From NCBI GenBank assembly GCA_042095835.1, contig JBELML010000062.1, positions 1-35,070 of the forward strand: 35,070 bases of DNA, read 5' to 3'. A program made the position numbers and the translations under genes. A model generated the notes under the pieces. That model was not told the DNA's origin. It ran no database searches and saw only the letters and a list, made by a program, of their open reading frames with translations. The DNA comes from DATFKA01 sp042095835. Its GTDB lineage: Bacteria > Bacteroidota > Bacteroidia > Chitinophagales > Saprospiraceae. Positions 15,382 through 24,353 of this stretch are shown piece after piece (the first letter of the stretch is position 1; each line of letters begins with the position of its first letter).

Positions 15382-17028
15382 TTAAGCCTTCGGCTTTGCT
15401 GCTAGTTTAGTTAATTGACGTTTACCAGCTTTTTTCTTTTTACCCATTGTTTGAACTGCTTTTTCAAAGGCTTTCTCAAGGTTGACAATCCCGCCGCTTT
15501 TGCTCAACTCACTAAATTTGACCTTGTATTCTCCACCTGGCAGTAATACATCTTGATCGCTTCTCTCGGTAGTTGTTTCCTCAAGAATCTCTTTAACCTG
15601 TACAGCTGTAAGATCTGGAAAATAGGCTCTCAAAACAGCTGCTACACCTGCTACCACGGGCGCTGCCATACTCGTTCCTTGCTGATTTTTGTATTGATTT
15701 TCTGGGGTAGTCGAATAGATAGCAGTACCAGGTGCAAAAAGATCGACATACTCAGAGCTATAATTAGAGAAAGTAGCGGCAAGTTTGTCTCCTTCTTCCC
15801 AATTTGCAGCACCTACCTCTATCCAGTTAGGAGCGAATTTTTTACCAAACAGCCCTTTTTTCTCGTATTTATCGGTAGGATAATTATTGGCGTCGTCTAT
15901 TTTTGAGCCATCATTCCCAGCGGCATGTACTAACAAGACATCCTTTTTAGCAGCGTACTTAACGGCTTTATCAACTATTTCTTTATAGGGAGAATAGCCT
16001 TTGCCAAAACTCATATTAATGACGGTAGCACCATTATCGACTGCATAATAAATCGCATTGGCAACATCTTTATCACGCTCATCTCCACCTGGGACAGCTC
16101 TTAGAGCCATGATTTTCACTACACTAGCTACTCCATTCATTCCGATGCCATTGTCCCTTTGTGCTCCGATAATTCCAGCTACATGGGTGCCGTGACTAGC
16201 ATCAGGACCTTTTACATCTGGGTTGCCATAAAAGCGCTCCGTTTTATCGGCGTAATTATCATCTACATATTGACGACTATTATAATCTGGGTTAAAATTG
16301 TATGCGTAGCGCTCCTTGTAGTATTCATAAAAAGTTTTGATTTCATCTGCAACTGCGGCATAAGTAGCGCCACCGGCCATTTGTTGAGCAATAATTTGAG
16401 CTAATCGTACGAATCTTTGGTCGGGATTGCTGAAACTTGTTAAGTCATCTAGTGTGACAGAGTCCTGCTCCGCGAAGGCCTTGTCAATAGCTTCGATACC
16501 TTCGTTTAAAACCGTGTAGAGTTCATAGTTTTGCTTGAATTTCTCGCGTCCAGTTTCAGTCTCTTCTTTTGTTTTAAGAAATAAATCGTATTCTGCTTTT
16601 TCTTTTTTTGAAAGTTCGCTAGGGTCGACATCTTTGAATTTATCTCTTAATTGAGCATAAAGACGAGCTACTTCTAGGTTGTCGTAGTGTACGTTTTCCC
16701 CATTGGCTTTTCCGATAAAGTTCCAGCCATAAACATCATCGACATAACCATTGCCGTCGTCGTCTATTTTATTACCAGGAATTTCGCCTTGGTTCCGCCA
16801 CATGACATTGGTGAGATCTTCGTGCATATAGTCAACACCGCCATCTATTACAGCTACTATTACGGTGTCAGGGACAATGTTTTTAGGCAGTCTTTTGTAG
16901 AGTTGTTCGGTCCCAATTCCTGGGAACCCTTCTGCAGGGCTAAGGTGCTGCCATCCTTTGGGCGGCGTATCTTGAGCTGATAAAAAGGTAATGCTAAGTA
17001 ATAAGAGGAGACTGAGAAACCACTTCAT
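15382..17028 (-). CDS. Secreted subtilisin-like serine protease (S8 family)
   Basis: The 548-residue precursor begins with a signal peptide (MKWFLSLLLLLSITFLSA, cleavage likely before Q19). The catalytic triad is complete: D62 in VAVIDGGVDY, H279 in SHGTHVAGIIGA and S453 in QGTSMAAPVVAG, with the oxyanion asparagine N372 in HAAGNDGS. Between Asp and His lies a helical, highly charged insertion of roughly 200 residues (about 85-275), where classical subtilisins have a few dozen. Similar inserts occur in Bacteroidota S8 proteases. The tail is lysine-rich (GKKKKAGKRQLTKLAAKPKA) with no type IX sorting domain, so the protein is more likely periplasmic than exported across the outer membrane. No separate prodomain is obvious. 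Confidence 0.92.
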   Translation of the reverse strand: MKWFLSLLLLLSITFLSAQDTPPKGWQHLSPAEGFPGIGTEQLYKRLPKNIVPDTVIVAVIDGGVDYMHEDLTNVMWRNQGEIPGNKIDDDGNGYVDDVYGWNFIGKANGENVHYDNLEVARLYAQLRDKFKDVDPSELSKKEKAEYDLFLKTKEETETGREKFKQNYELYTVLNEGIEAIDKAFAEQDSVTLDDLTSFSNPDQRFVRLAQIIAQQMAGGATYAAVADEIKTFYEYYKERYAYNFNPDYNSRQYVDDNYADKTERFYGNPDVKGPDASHGTHVAGIIGAQRDNGIGMNGVASVVKIMALRAVPGGDERDKDVANAIYYAVDNGATVINMSFGKGYSPYKEIVDKAVKYAAKKDVLLVHAAGNDGSKIDDANNYPTDKYEKKGLFGKKFAPNWIEVGAANWEEGDKLAATFSNYSSEYVDLFAPGTAIYSTTPENQYKNQQGTSMAAPVVAGVAAVLRAYFPDLTAVQVKEILEETTTERSDQDVLLPGGEYKVKFSELSKSGGIVNLEKAFEKAVQTMGKKKKAGKRQLTKLAAKPKA

Positions 17029-17157
17029 ATTATAAAAAAGTTATTGAGGAATTATTTTTTCAAACCCACTGATAGTTAACAAATGAAAGTTGGAATTATT
17101 TTAATTAATTGGGATTTATCGACAAAAAAGCGACTTTAGTAGCTGACGATAAACATT

Positions 17158-17979
17158 ATGATTACGAGTTTTCAAGTCAAATCTTTTCTGCGCTATTATC
17201 AATCTGCTAAAACCATTTACGAGATTGATTCGCCTTTTGTTTTTGATTTCTTGAAAAATATTCTTGAAGATGACCGTCATTACTATGTTTTTGATGTGGT
17301 AGAAGACATTAGAGCTGTGCTCAATAGCGATATAAGTGTACTGCCCGGCATTGACTACGGAGCGCCTTCCAAAACTTTAAGAAAGGAAAGACGGGTAAAA
17401 GATATCGCTCAAAAAAACGCTATTTCTCCTAGAGTTGGCTATTGGCTTTTTAAAATCATTAATCATTTCAAACCAGAAGTGATGTTAGAATTAGGAACTT
17501 CGCTTGGTATTTCAAGTGTTTATCAGGCAGCAGCTCATTTTAGTGGAGACCTGATCACTGTAGAAGGTTCTACCGATTTAGCAGCTATTGCTCAACATTA
17601 TTTTGACCAAGTAGGGCTTGCTAATATTCATATCATTAATGATTCTTTCGAATCTGCTTTGCAGGTGATCTTGCCCGACTTACCTCAGCTGGATTATGTA
17701 TTCCTAGATGGTCACCATATTGGAGAAGCTAGGCTGAAGTATTTTGCTCAAATACAAGAAAAGCTACATGAAGACTCAATTGTAGTTTTCTCGGATATGT
17801 ACTGGTCTCCTGATATGTTGGCAGCATGGCAGCAATTACAAGCGCTACCGAGTGTGAGTCTAAGTCTTGATTTATACGAAATTGGTATTCTTTTCTTTAA
17901 TCCTGCTATCTCATCACCGCTGCACCTTGCCCTCATCGAGCAAAAATACAAACCGTGGAAAATGGGGTTTTGGAGATAA
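17158..17979 (+). CDS. Class I SAM-dependent methyltransferase
   Basis: The 273-residue protein has the SAM-binding motif VMLELGTSLGISSVYQA at about residue 108-124, the acidic strand LITVEGSTDL after it, and LDYVFLDGHHIGEARL near residue 180. The DGHH segment is typical of O-methyltransferase-like proteins related to the caffeoyl-CoA/catechol group. The substrate is unknown. The first 90 residues form an extra helical region with FLRYYQSAKTIYEIDSPFVF, seen in related Bacteroidota proteins. The stop codon at 17977-17979 abuts the stop codon of the converging PLP enzyme with no base between them, leaving no room for an intergenic terminator. Confidence 0.85.
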   Translation: MITSFQVKSFLRYYQSAKTIYEIDSPFVFDFLKNILEDDRHYYVFDVVEDIRAVLNSDISVLPGIDYGAPSKTLRKERRVKDIAQKNAISPRVGYWLFKIINHFKPEVMLELGTSLGISSVYQAAAHFSGDLITVEGSTDLAAIAQHYFDQVGLANIHIINDSFESALQVILPDLPQLDYVFLDGHHIGEARLKYFAQIQEKLHEDSIVVFSDMYWSPDMLAAWQQLQALPSVSLSLDLYEIGILFFNPAISSPLHLALIEQKYKPWKMGFWR

Positions 17980-19203
17980 TTATTGTTTGATGATCTTTTT
18001 AAAAGATTGGATCACTCGATCTACGTCCTCCTGGTTGGAATAGGCAGAAAGTCCTAAGCGTTCCACGCCTCCTTTTTCTTGAAGCCCGAGTACTTCAGCT
18101 GCGCGTTGTGCATAGAAATGTCCATGCCATGCACAAACATTCTCAGCAGCTAAGGCTTTGGTGATTTCGGTAGGATGGTGACCTTTGGCGACTACCGCTA
18201 GGGTAGGGGTTCGCCTTGTGTCTTCTAATGCTGGTCCGATTATTCTGATACCAGGAATGGATAGCAAACCTTGGTGTAGCTGCTCCAGTAATGTCCTTTC
18301 ATGTAGCTGTATCGCTTTCATTCCAGAAATGATCTCTTGGCGTTTTTCTTTATGATCTTCTCCTAGGTCTGCAATAGCATCTACTGCGGCGGATACACCA
18401 GCTAATGCCGCATGATTGAAGGTTCCAGTCTCAATACTTCCAGGAGCGCTTTGCGGGGCAGTTCTGAGTCTATCGGTTGGTAGTTGATCCAGCAGTCCTG
18501 GTTTGCTATAAAGGATGCCGACGTGCGGTCCGTAGAATTTATAAGCGGAACAAAGTAAGAAATCACACCCAAGTGCCTCAACATCAATTGGGAAATGCGG
18601 GGCATAATGTACAGCATCTATTAGGAGCCAAGCCCCAACTCGGTAAGCTTGTTCACGAGCAATCGCTATATTATTGACCGTACCCATGAAGTTGGACCCA
18701 TAGCCCATTGCAATGAGTCTGGTACGATGGTTCACTTTTCTGGCTAAGTCTTCGTAGTCTAGATATCCATTTCGCAATAATCCTACTTCTTTGACAATAA
18801 TACCATGATCTCTAAGACTCAACCAAGGCCCACGGTTAGCTTCATGGTCTAGCTGTGTAATGATCACTTCATCTCCAGGCTGAAAAACTCGACTCATGGC
18901 TCTGCTGAGTGCAAAGTTGATGGTCGTCATATTGGATCCGAAGGAAATGGTACTTGGCCCTTCTGCTCCAAGGAAATCAGACATTCTCTGTCTGGCTCCC
19001 TGAATAATCACATCTGTCTCTTGTGAGGTGATAAAAGGACCATGCGAGTTAGCATTGGATAGTTTGTAATAGCTAGCAACAGCATCTATTACAGATTGTG
19101 GGACTTGTGTACCACCAGGGCCATCCATAAAGACCAGCGTCTTTCCTTCATGCTTACGACTTAGAGAAGGAAACTGCGCGCGAAAAGATTCGAATGTGGA
19201 CAT
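17980..19203 (-). CDS. Class V aminotransferase, cysteine desulfurase-like protein
   Basis: A 407-residue fold-type I PLP enzyme. K222 in LLCSAYKFYGPHVG is the expected PLP-lysine, with D196 and H199 in LLIDAVHYAPH contacting the cofactor. SNANSHGPFITSQETD and GSNMTTINFALS near residues 49-100 are characteristic of the cysteine desulfurase-like subfamily typified by Vibrio VC1184. That subfamily is not the housekeeping IscS/NifS type, and the mobile active-site cysteine loop of desulfurases is not evident. True substrate is therefore unknown. The start codon lies one base after the stop codon of the upstream lipoprotein gene, so the two are probably co-transcribed. Confidence 0.82.
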   Translation of the reverse strand: MSTFESFRAQFPSLSRKHEGKTLVFMDGPGGTQVPQSVIDAVASYYKLSNANSHGPFITSQETDVIIQGARQRMSDFLGAEGPSTISFGSNMTTINFALSRAMSRVFQPGDEVIITQLDHEANRGPWLSLRDHGIIVKEVGLLRNGYLDYEDLARKVNHRTRLIAMGYGSNFMGTVNNIAIAREQAYRVGAWLLIDAVHYAPHFPIDVEALGCDFLLCSAYKFYGPHVGILYSKPGLLDQLPTDRLRTAPQSAPGSIETGTFNHAALAGVSAAVDAIADLGEDHKEKRQEIISGMKAIQLHERTLLEQLHQGLLSIPGIRIIGPALEDTRRTPTLAVVAKGHHPTEITKALAAENVCAWHGHFYAQRAAEVLGLQEKGGVERLGLSAYSNQEDVDRVIQSFKKIIKQ

Positions 19204-19204
19204 A

Positions 19205-19537
19205 TTAGTATTTCCTTGTTTTTGTTTGTTGCCTTACCCTTTCTATTTCAAACCAAGCTTTTTCTAGATCAGAAGGGTATTTGAGGCGCTCATTGTACCA
19301 ATAATCGTAGATGGTTTGGTCCTCAAATTCGCAGGTCCTGACTTGATCTAAAACTGCTTTTTCTTTGAGGTATAAAGCCTGAAGTTTTGCTTTATACTTT
19401 GTATCGGTTTCTCCTAATTGCTTGGCCTCAAGTGCTTTAAATTGCTCTTGGATTTTATTGTCTTTTGCGACCAAGTTTTTGCAGGGGCTACAGCTCGTAA
19501 AGGCTAAGCCCAAAAAAAGAATAAATAAGTATCTCAT
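19205..19537 (-). CDS. Small putative lipoprotein
   Basis: From the ATG at 19537 this is a 110-residue protein beginning MRYLFILFLGLAFTSCSPCKNL, a signal peptide with a lipobox ending in cysteine. An upstream TTG at 19558 would place seven polar residues before the signal and is less likely. The mature part is charged and helical (KIQEQFKALEAKQLGETDTKYK) with no recognised domain. It is the first gene of a two-gene unit with the PLP enzyme, one base apart. Confidence 0.65.
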   Translation of the reverse strand: MRYLFILFLGLAFTSCSPCKNLVAKDNKIQEQFKALEAKQLGETDTKYKAKLQALYLKEKAVLDQVRTCEFEDQTIYDYWYNERLKYPSDLEKAWFEIERVRQQTKTRKY

Positions 19538-19700
19538 AGGTATATGATTATTCTGCAAATGAATTATGTATACTTTCCAAAAGGCTCGTATCTCACCTTT
19601 GTCAGTATGTATTTTAGATGACTCTACACCAGAACATTAAACAACGGTCTAATAAGTTCTCCTAGTAATAAAGCTGCTTTCTACAACTCTTTACACCAAA

Positions 19701-19770
19701 ACTCCCGCTCTCCAGGCCTCCCCCTCTCTCAGTCTCCCAGTCCCCGCTCTCTCCGTCCCCAAGTCTCCCT
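19701..19770 (-). repeat. G-rich (polypurine) tract downstream of the PLP decarboxylase gene
   Basis: On the minus strand, directly after the decarboxylase stop codon, the sequence is almost all purine with six runs of three to five G. These include iterations of GGGAGACT and GGGGACT. It contrasts sharply with the AT-rich surroundings. It may be a simple-sequence repeat and could form a G-quadruplex in the 3' untranslated RNA. The rest of the gap (19559-19700) shows nothing I recognise. Confidence 0.6.
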
Positions 19771-20989
19771 AAACCTCTTCAATAAACGGCTCCAGTTTAT
19801 CAATGGTCACATGCTCCATGACTACAATTTTATTCCATTGCGGCTTGAGGTGGTCATCTGGAACTAAACCATATTTTTGAGCAACTTTCGGATCGATTTG
19901 TGAGGCTTTGATTGTCACAATGTTGGAATAAGGGTTTCGATAAAAAGATAGGCCTTTTTCTTCTAATTGTTGGCATAGCCAATTAGTTCTTAGGAGCAAT
20001 ATCTGTATTTTTTCAAACCAGCCATGTTTGCCGTAGGCTGCCAATATCATCCAGACCGCGACGGCATTGGCCCCCGACCGACTACCAACCAAAGTAGCGT
20101 CAAGTCCTTTTACATAACTGGCAGAGTTGGTATTAGCATACTGCATTAATCCCTTTCTGGCTAAAAATATACCTGTACCATACGGCGCTTGTAGCATTTT
20201 ATGGGCATCAATGGTGATAGAACTGACTACCGGATTATCGAAATGCAATAACGTTTGTTGTTCGCATGAAAAGGGATAGAAAAATCCACCATACGCTCCA
20301 TCGACGTGTAATTTATAGGAAAGACGCAGCTCCTCCAAAATCTGGGTGTATTCATGAGGTTGATCTACTGAGCCAAACATGGTTGTCATCATATTGCAGA
20401 TGACAATGAAATATTTTTTACCCGCTTTTTTTAGATGGTCTACATCTGCTCTTAATTGATCGGCCTCAATTTTGCGGCTGTCATAATCTACTTTGGCCTG
20501 ATGGAGATCAATATGCAGAATCGCCGCACCCTTGGCCATAGAATAATGACTATCTGCTGAACATAAGACACAGATTTCTTTGAGGTCTGCCTGATGCTCT
20601 TGCAGGAAATAATTTCTGTAAATCCACAGGGCTTGTATATTGGCTTCGGTGCCACCTGAGGCGACGTATCCATCTTGCTCATCTGGGCCTCCTCTGAAGA
20701 TGTCCTCGGCGCAGATACGAATTACCTCCCGCTCCAACTCATGGGTGCCCTCGAAGTAGGATTCTGATTCACCTAGTGTATGGCAGCCAATGTGATTTGG
20801 ATTGGAAATCATCGTATAGAGAAAAGGAGCATCCTTTAGGAAAGGTGCCTCCGAAGAGAATACTTTTTGATCTAAGTGAGAACCGGGCACACCTAGTGTG
20901 CTTTCATTAAAGAAATCAATATTGTGTTGTACCGCTGAGAATACCCGCTTTTTGATAGTAGCCGTATTAAGACGCTTCCAGTTGCTCAT
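19769..20989 (-). CDS. Group II PLP-dependent decarboxylase
   Basis: The 406-residue protein has the signature of the glutamate/histidine/aromatic decarboxylase group. Visible elements are SGGTEANIQALW at residues 111-122, the cofactor-stacking H148 in SADSHYS, HVDGAYGG (D230) and the PLP lysine K264 in SITIDAHKMLQAPYGTG. The N-terminal FNESTLGVPGSHLDQ and TLGESESYFEGTHELERE set it apart from classic glutamate decarboxylases, and the substrate cannot be assigned. Candidates are histidine, aspartate or diaminobutyrate. The start follows a 410-bp gap shared with the divergent multicopper oxidase gene. No terminator beyond the G-rich tract is evident. Confidence 0.82.
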   Translation of the reverse strand: MSNWKRLNTATIKKRVFSAVQHNIDFFNESTLGVPGSHLDQKVFSSEAPFLKDAPFLYTMISNPNHIGCHTLGESESYFEGTHELEREVIRICAEDIFRGGPDEQDGYVASGGTEANIQALWIYRNYFLQEHQADLKEICVLCSADSHYSMAKGAAILHIDLHQAKVDYDSRKIEADQLRADVDHLKKAGKKYFIVICNMMTTMFGSVDQPHEYTQILEELRLSYKLHVDGAYGGFFYPFSCEQQTLLHFDNPVVSSITIDAHKMLQAPYGTGIFLARKGLMQYANTNSASYVKGLDATLVGSRSGANAVAVWMILAAYGKHGWFEKIQILLLRTNWLCQQLEEKGLSFYRNPYSNIVTIKASQIDPKVAQKYGLVPDDHLKPQWNKIVVMEHVTIDKLEPFIEEV

Positions 20990-21399
20990 ATTTTGGTTTG
21001 CATTTCCTTCCTAAAATTAGGGAAAATTGGAACCTGGGCAAATTAACAGCTTTATAAAAAGCGACTTCTTTGTTTTCTGAAAAATCTACACGAATTCCGC
21101 AATGAAACAGTATTCGAATAAAATTAAATTATTTGATAAAGAAATATCAATCGAGACGCTTTGGTGCCCTGAGAGGTTTCTAATCAATGAACTATATAAA
21201 AGTTTCCTAGGCATTAGACTGAAAGTATCCTAAAAAAAATTATCTTAAAGAAATTTAAATAAATGACCTGTCTCTTTTAAAGCTATTTGACAGGCTCATC
21301 ACCTAATTCATTAACACCTTTTCATTACTTACAAAACCTAGGGTTTTTATAATCAACCTTAGGGACACCAAAAGTAATTGAAAGTATAAACCCATCATT
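20990..21399. other. Divergent intergenic region between the decarboxylase and multicopper oxidase genes
   Basis: This 410-bp AT-rich region has no convincing gene. It must carry promoters for both flanking genes, but no clear TAnnTTTG box was found. A 6-bp stem, CCTGTC (21267-21272) with GACAGG (21289-21294) and a 16-nt loop, lies about 105 bp before the oxidase start and is the only structure noticed. Confidence 0.4.
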
Positions 21400-23331
21400 A
21401 TGGAACAAAGATTCCCACTTATTGCTCTTCTTTGCCTCATCTCAATGTGTTTTGGGATACAGGGTATCCAAGCACAAAAAAAGTTTATTAATCCGGTCCC
21501 CATTCCCTACTCGATTGAAGGCCCCGATTGGCGCATGGATATTATTGATACTGTCCACAATTTTGATCCCAACGGAGCTGTAAGTATGGTTATAGATCAA
21601 AGGAACGGCGATACGCTTTTTTTTAATTTAGATTCTTTGATACAGACCTTTGCTTACAACAATCCAGATAGGAACAATATGCCCGGCGCCATGACCTACG
21701 GTGGCCCTACCATTATTGTACCTAGGACAAATGATCGGATTGATTTTCCTATTACCAATAAAGCAGCTCCACTCACTACCGTCCATTGGCACGCTTTAAA
21801 TTTGCCAGCTGAAGCAGATGGTGGTCCTCATCAGAGAATTAGCCAAGATCAAACGTGGCATTCCATTTTTCCAGTTATTGACGAGGTGCAAACGGCCTGG
21901 TATCACAGTCATTTGATGGATTTTACAACCGATCAGGTCACCCGCGGAATGGCAGGAATGATGTATGTCCAAGATCCGGATAATGATCCTTTATACGCAC
22001 AACTTCCCAACGAATATGGCGTAAATGATATCCCTTTAAATATTCAGGCTAAAAACTTTAATTTCAACTCCAACAAAAAAGTGACCTCCATTAAAGGTGG
22101 TGAAAAACCTGGTCCTGGTAGTTGGGGTATGGTAAATGGCGTCGTTGGCGGGGTTTTACATGTTCCTCAATCAATGGTTCGCTTGCGGATGCTAAATGGT
22201 GCAACCATTAAAATATTCAATATCGGCTTGACCAAGGACCTACTCTATGATTATACCACATCGAGTGATTCTATACATTTTGAAACCATGTATATGGTTG
22301 CAACCGGTGGAGGCTATTTGGACTATCCTCGCCCTATGACCAATAATTTATTATCACTCGGAGATCGAAGAGAGTTTGTTGTTGACTTTAGTCAATACAA
22401 TAATGGAGATACCCTCTACCTGACCCACTTTGATAATAAGTTGCCAGCCGATGCAAAATATTCAAAAAACTGGTATAGTTCTGCGATGATGGCTTTTGTG
22501 GTGGATAATACGATCCAACCAACCAATCCCGTCAATTCTTTACCTGCTACATTAAAGCCTTATGAAATTGCACCTGGACCTATCTTTAAAACTCGTACCA
22601 AGAATTTAATAGGAAGTGGGGGATCAGGAGATCAGTGGACGATTGACGGTACGCCTATGATTATGAATGTGATCAATGATACGGTACTCGTGAATACCAA
22701 GGAGGAATGGGTAATTAATAATACCACCACCAAAGCCCATCCTTGGCATATTCATAAAATCCAGTTTCAAGTAATTGAATACATTGGGGATATTGGTCTT
22801 CCAGATGGGAAAGGAGGATTTAATGACACACCAGCGATCTACACTTATCCTAATCTGCCAGATGAACTTATGGGATGGAAAGATGTACAGTTGATTCGAG
22901 GAGGCGCTGAAATGACTTATGTAGCGCGCTTTGACAGTTTTCCAAGTCGGTATGATATGGACAGTCTCTTCACTCATGGGTTTATGTATCATTGCCACAT
23001 TCTTACGCATGAGGATAACAGTATGATGCACCAGTTTGTGGTAGTAGATTCCCTAGTATCGGCAGTTACAACGGATGTCGAAGAATTAGAAGGGGCGAAA
23101 ACACTTACTCTGTTCCCTAATCCAGCTAGTAATTCGATTAGCTTCAAAGGAGACTTTATAGAGCCAGGTGTATTGCGCTTTTTTGATATCAATGGCAAAC
23201 TATTGGATCAACGAGATATGGATTTCTTACCTGGTTCAAATATTCCTACAGATCATTTACCTAGGGGTTTGATCGTGGTAGAGTATGTTTCGGGTAATAT
23301 TCGATTTGTAGAGAAATTAATGCTTCAATAG
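21400..23331 (+). CDS. Secreted multicopper oxidase with type IX secretion sorting domain
   Basis: The 643-residue precursor has a signal peptide (cleavage near IQAQ, residues 23-26) and cupredoxin domains. All four copper-ligand motifs are intact: HWH at 129-131, HSH at 169-171, HPWHIH at 447-452, and HCHILTHEDNSM at 531-542 with the type 1 Cys532, His537 and Met542. The enzyme should therefore be an active blue copper oxidase of the CotA/bilirubin oxidase/copper efflux oxidase kind that oxidises a phenolic, metal or bilin substrate with O2. Residues from about 568 (LTLFPNPASNS) to the end (FVEKLMLQ) form a type A sorting domain, so it should be exported across the outer membrane by the type IX system and be surface-bound or released. 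The substrate is unknown. Confidence 0.93.
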   Translation: MEQRFPLIALLCLISMCFGIQGIQAQKKFINPVPIPYSIEGPDWRMDIIDTVHNFDPNGAVSMVIDQRNGDTLFFNLDSLIQTFAYNNPDRNNMPGAMTYGGPTIIVPRTNDRIDFPITNKAAPLTTVHWHALNLPAEADGGPHQRISQDQTWHSIFPVIDEVQTAWYHSHLMDFTTDQVTRGMAGMMYVQDPDNDPLYAQLPNEYGVNDIPLNIQAKNFNFNSNKKVTSIKGGEKPGPGSWGMVNGVVGGVLHVPQSMVRLRMLNGATIKIFNIGLTKDLLYDYTTSSDSIHFETMYMVATGGGYLDYPRPMTNNLLSLGDRREFVVDFSQYNNGDTLYLTHFDNKLPADAKYSKNWYSSAMMAFVVDNTIQPTNPVNSLPATLKPYEIAPGPIFKTRTKNLIGSGGSGDQWTIDGTPMIMNVINDTVLVNTKEEWVINNTTTKAHPWHIHKIQFQVIEYIGDIGLPDGKGGFNDTPAIYTYPNLPDELMGWKDVQLIRGGAEMTYVARFDSFPSRYDMDSLFTHGFMYHCHILTHEDNSMMHQFVVVDSLVSAVTTDVEELEGAKTLTLFPNPASNSISFKGDFIEPGVLRFFDINGKLLDQRDMDFLPGSNIPTDHLPRGLIVVEYVSGNIRFVEKLMLQ

Positions 23332-23344
23332 CGATTGGAGAAAA

Positions 23345-23383
23345 ATAGGAATGAGCGTCTCATTTTGAGACGCTCATTCCTAT
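23345..23383. terminator. Perfect 18-bp bidirectional terminator hairpin
   Basis: ATAGGAATGAGCGTCTCA (23345-23362) and its exact reverse complement (23366-23383) flank a TTT loop, 13 bp after the oxidase stop and 43 bp before the converging YigZ-family stop. No long T-run follows, but the position between converging genes argues for a terminator. Confidence 0.8.
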
Positions 23384-23426
23384 ATAATAAACTCGATTCA
23401 TACTCACCAACTTAAATTACAGTGTA

Positions 23427-24083
23427 TCACCTTGTTTTCAAATAAGTAATTGCTAAGCCTTCAATTTCCTCTAGCTGATCGACTTCTTCGAGGTGTACTT
23501 TCGCGATCTGGGCTTTCATTAGCCGGAGGGTGTCTTGCACTTCACTTTGTCTAATCGCGACTTGGACAGAAGCCGATTCTGTGAAATCCTGTTGAACCAT
23601 TTCAAGGTTTTGCTTTTTGATGGCATTCATGACATTGCTCATGAGCGCATAATCGAAATGAAACTCATAAATATCCTCTACGGTTTTTTCAATGATTTCT
23701 GCGGTTTTTAGGGCTTCCGCAGCGGCGCCTTTGTAGGCGGCAATCAGACCTGAAGCACCGAGTAGGGTGCCACCAAAATACCGGACAACAATAATGATGG
23801 TATAAGTTACGCCAAAGCTATCGAGCTGCCCAAGAATAGGACGTCCAGCAGTGCCGGAGGGCTCCCCATCGTCGTTTGCTCGGTATTTGAGTTGATCTAG
23901 TCCTAAGCGATAGGCGTAGCAATGATGCCTAGCTTTAGGATGTAGTTTTCTTACTTCATCGAGCCGTTGGTGGCAATCCTCTTCCGTATAGACAGGGTAG
24001 GCATAAGCCTGGAATTTACTACCTCTATCTTTGAGCTCTCCATAAGCATGACCGGCAATCGTTTTATAAATATCTGGCGACAT
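23427..24083 (-). CDS. YigZ/IMPACT family protein
   Basis: The 218-residue protein has the IMPACT-domain signature: RANDDGEPSGTAGRPIL at about residue 68-84, then VVRYFGGTLLGASGLIAAYKGAA. A C-terminal half of about 80 residues corresponds to the DUF1949-type domain of bacterial YigZ. Length is normal for the family. Eukaryotic IMPACT proteins modulate Gcn2; the bacterial function is not established. It is transcribed alone, divergent from the microprotein and phosphoglucomutase genes. Confidence 0.9.
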   Translation of the reverse strand: MSPDIYKTIAGHAYGELKDRGSKFQAYAYPVYTEEDCHQRLDEVRKLHPKARHHCYAYRLGLDQLKYRANDDGEPSGTAGRPILGQLDSFGVTYTIIIVVRYFGGTLLGASGLIAAYKGAAAEALKTAEIIEKTVEDIYEFHFDYALMSNVMNAIKKQNLEMVQQDFTESASVQVAIRQSEVQDTLRLMKAQIAKVHLEEVDQLEEIEGLAITYLKTR

Positions 24084-24182
24084 CTTCCAAAGGTAATTAG
24101 TAGTCGTTAATTCTATACCAGATTAGGTTAATTTTTGATGCTTAGAAATAAAGCATTCCTTTTATCTTTAGACTAAAAAAAC

Positions 24183-24284
24183 ATGACTACGAATTTTATT
24201 ATTATCGGTGTCTTACTCGTACTTTGGATATTCTTGAGAATGCAAGGAAAAAAAAGCCAGCAACGACGTAAGAATAGGTCCTGA
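24183..24284 (+). CDS. 33-residue single-pass membrane microprotein
   Basis: An ATG reading frame gives MTTNFIIIGVLLVLWIFL, then RMQGKKSQQRRKNRS and a stop. The architecture is a 15-residue hydrophobic helix followed by a strongly basic tail, which would orient the tail inside the cytoplasm. The frame lies between the divergent YigZ gene and the phosphoglucomutase gene, 69 bp upstream of the latter in the same direction, and is preceded by an A-rich stretch. Without homologues, chance cannot be excluded, but a hydrophobic run joined to a K/R tail is typical of real small membrane proteins. Confidence 0.5.
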   Translation: MTTNFIIIGVLLVLWIFLRMQGKKSQQRRKNRS

Positions 24285-24353
24285 ACCTTTTTCACTTTGC
24301 TACAAACGTTCTAACTTACTTGTCAAACAACTTATCAAAAAATCGCAATAGAT

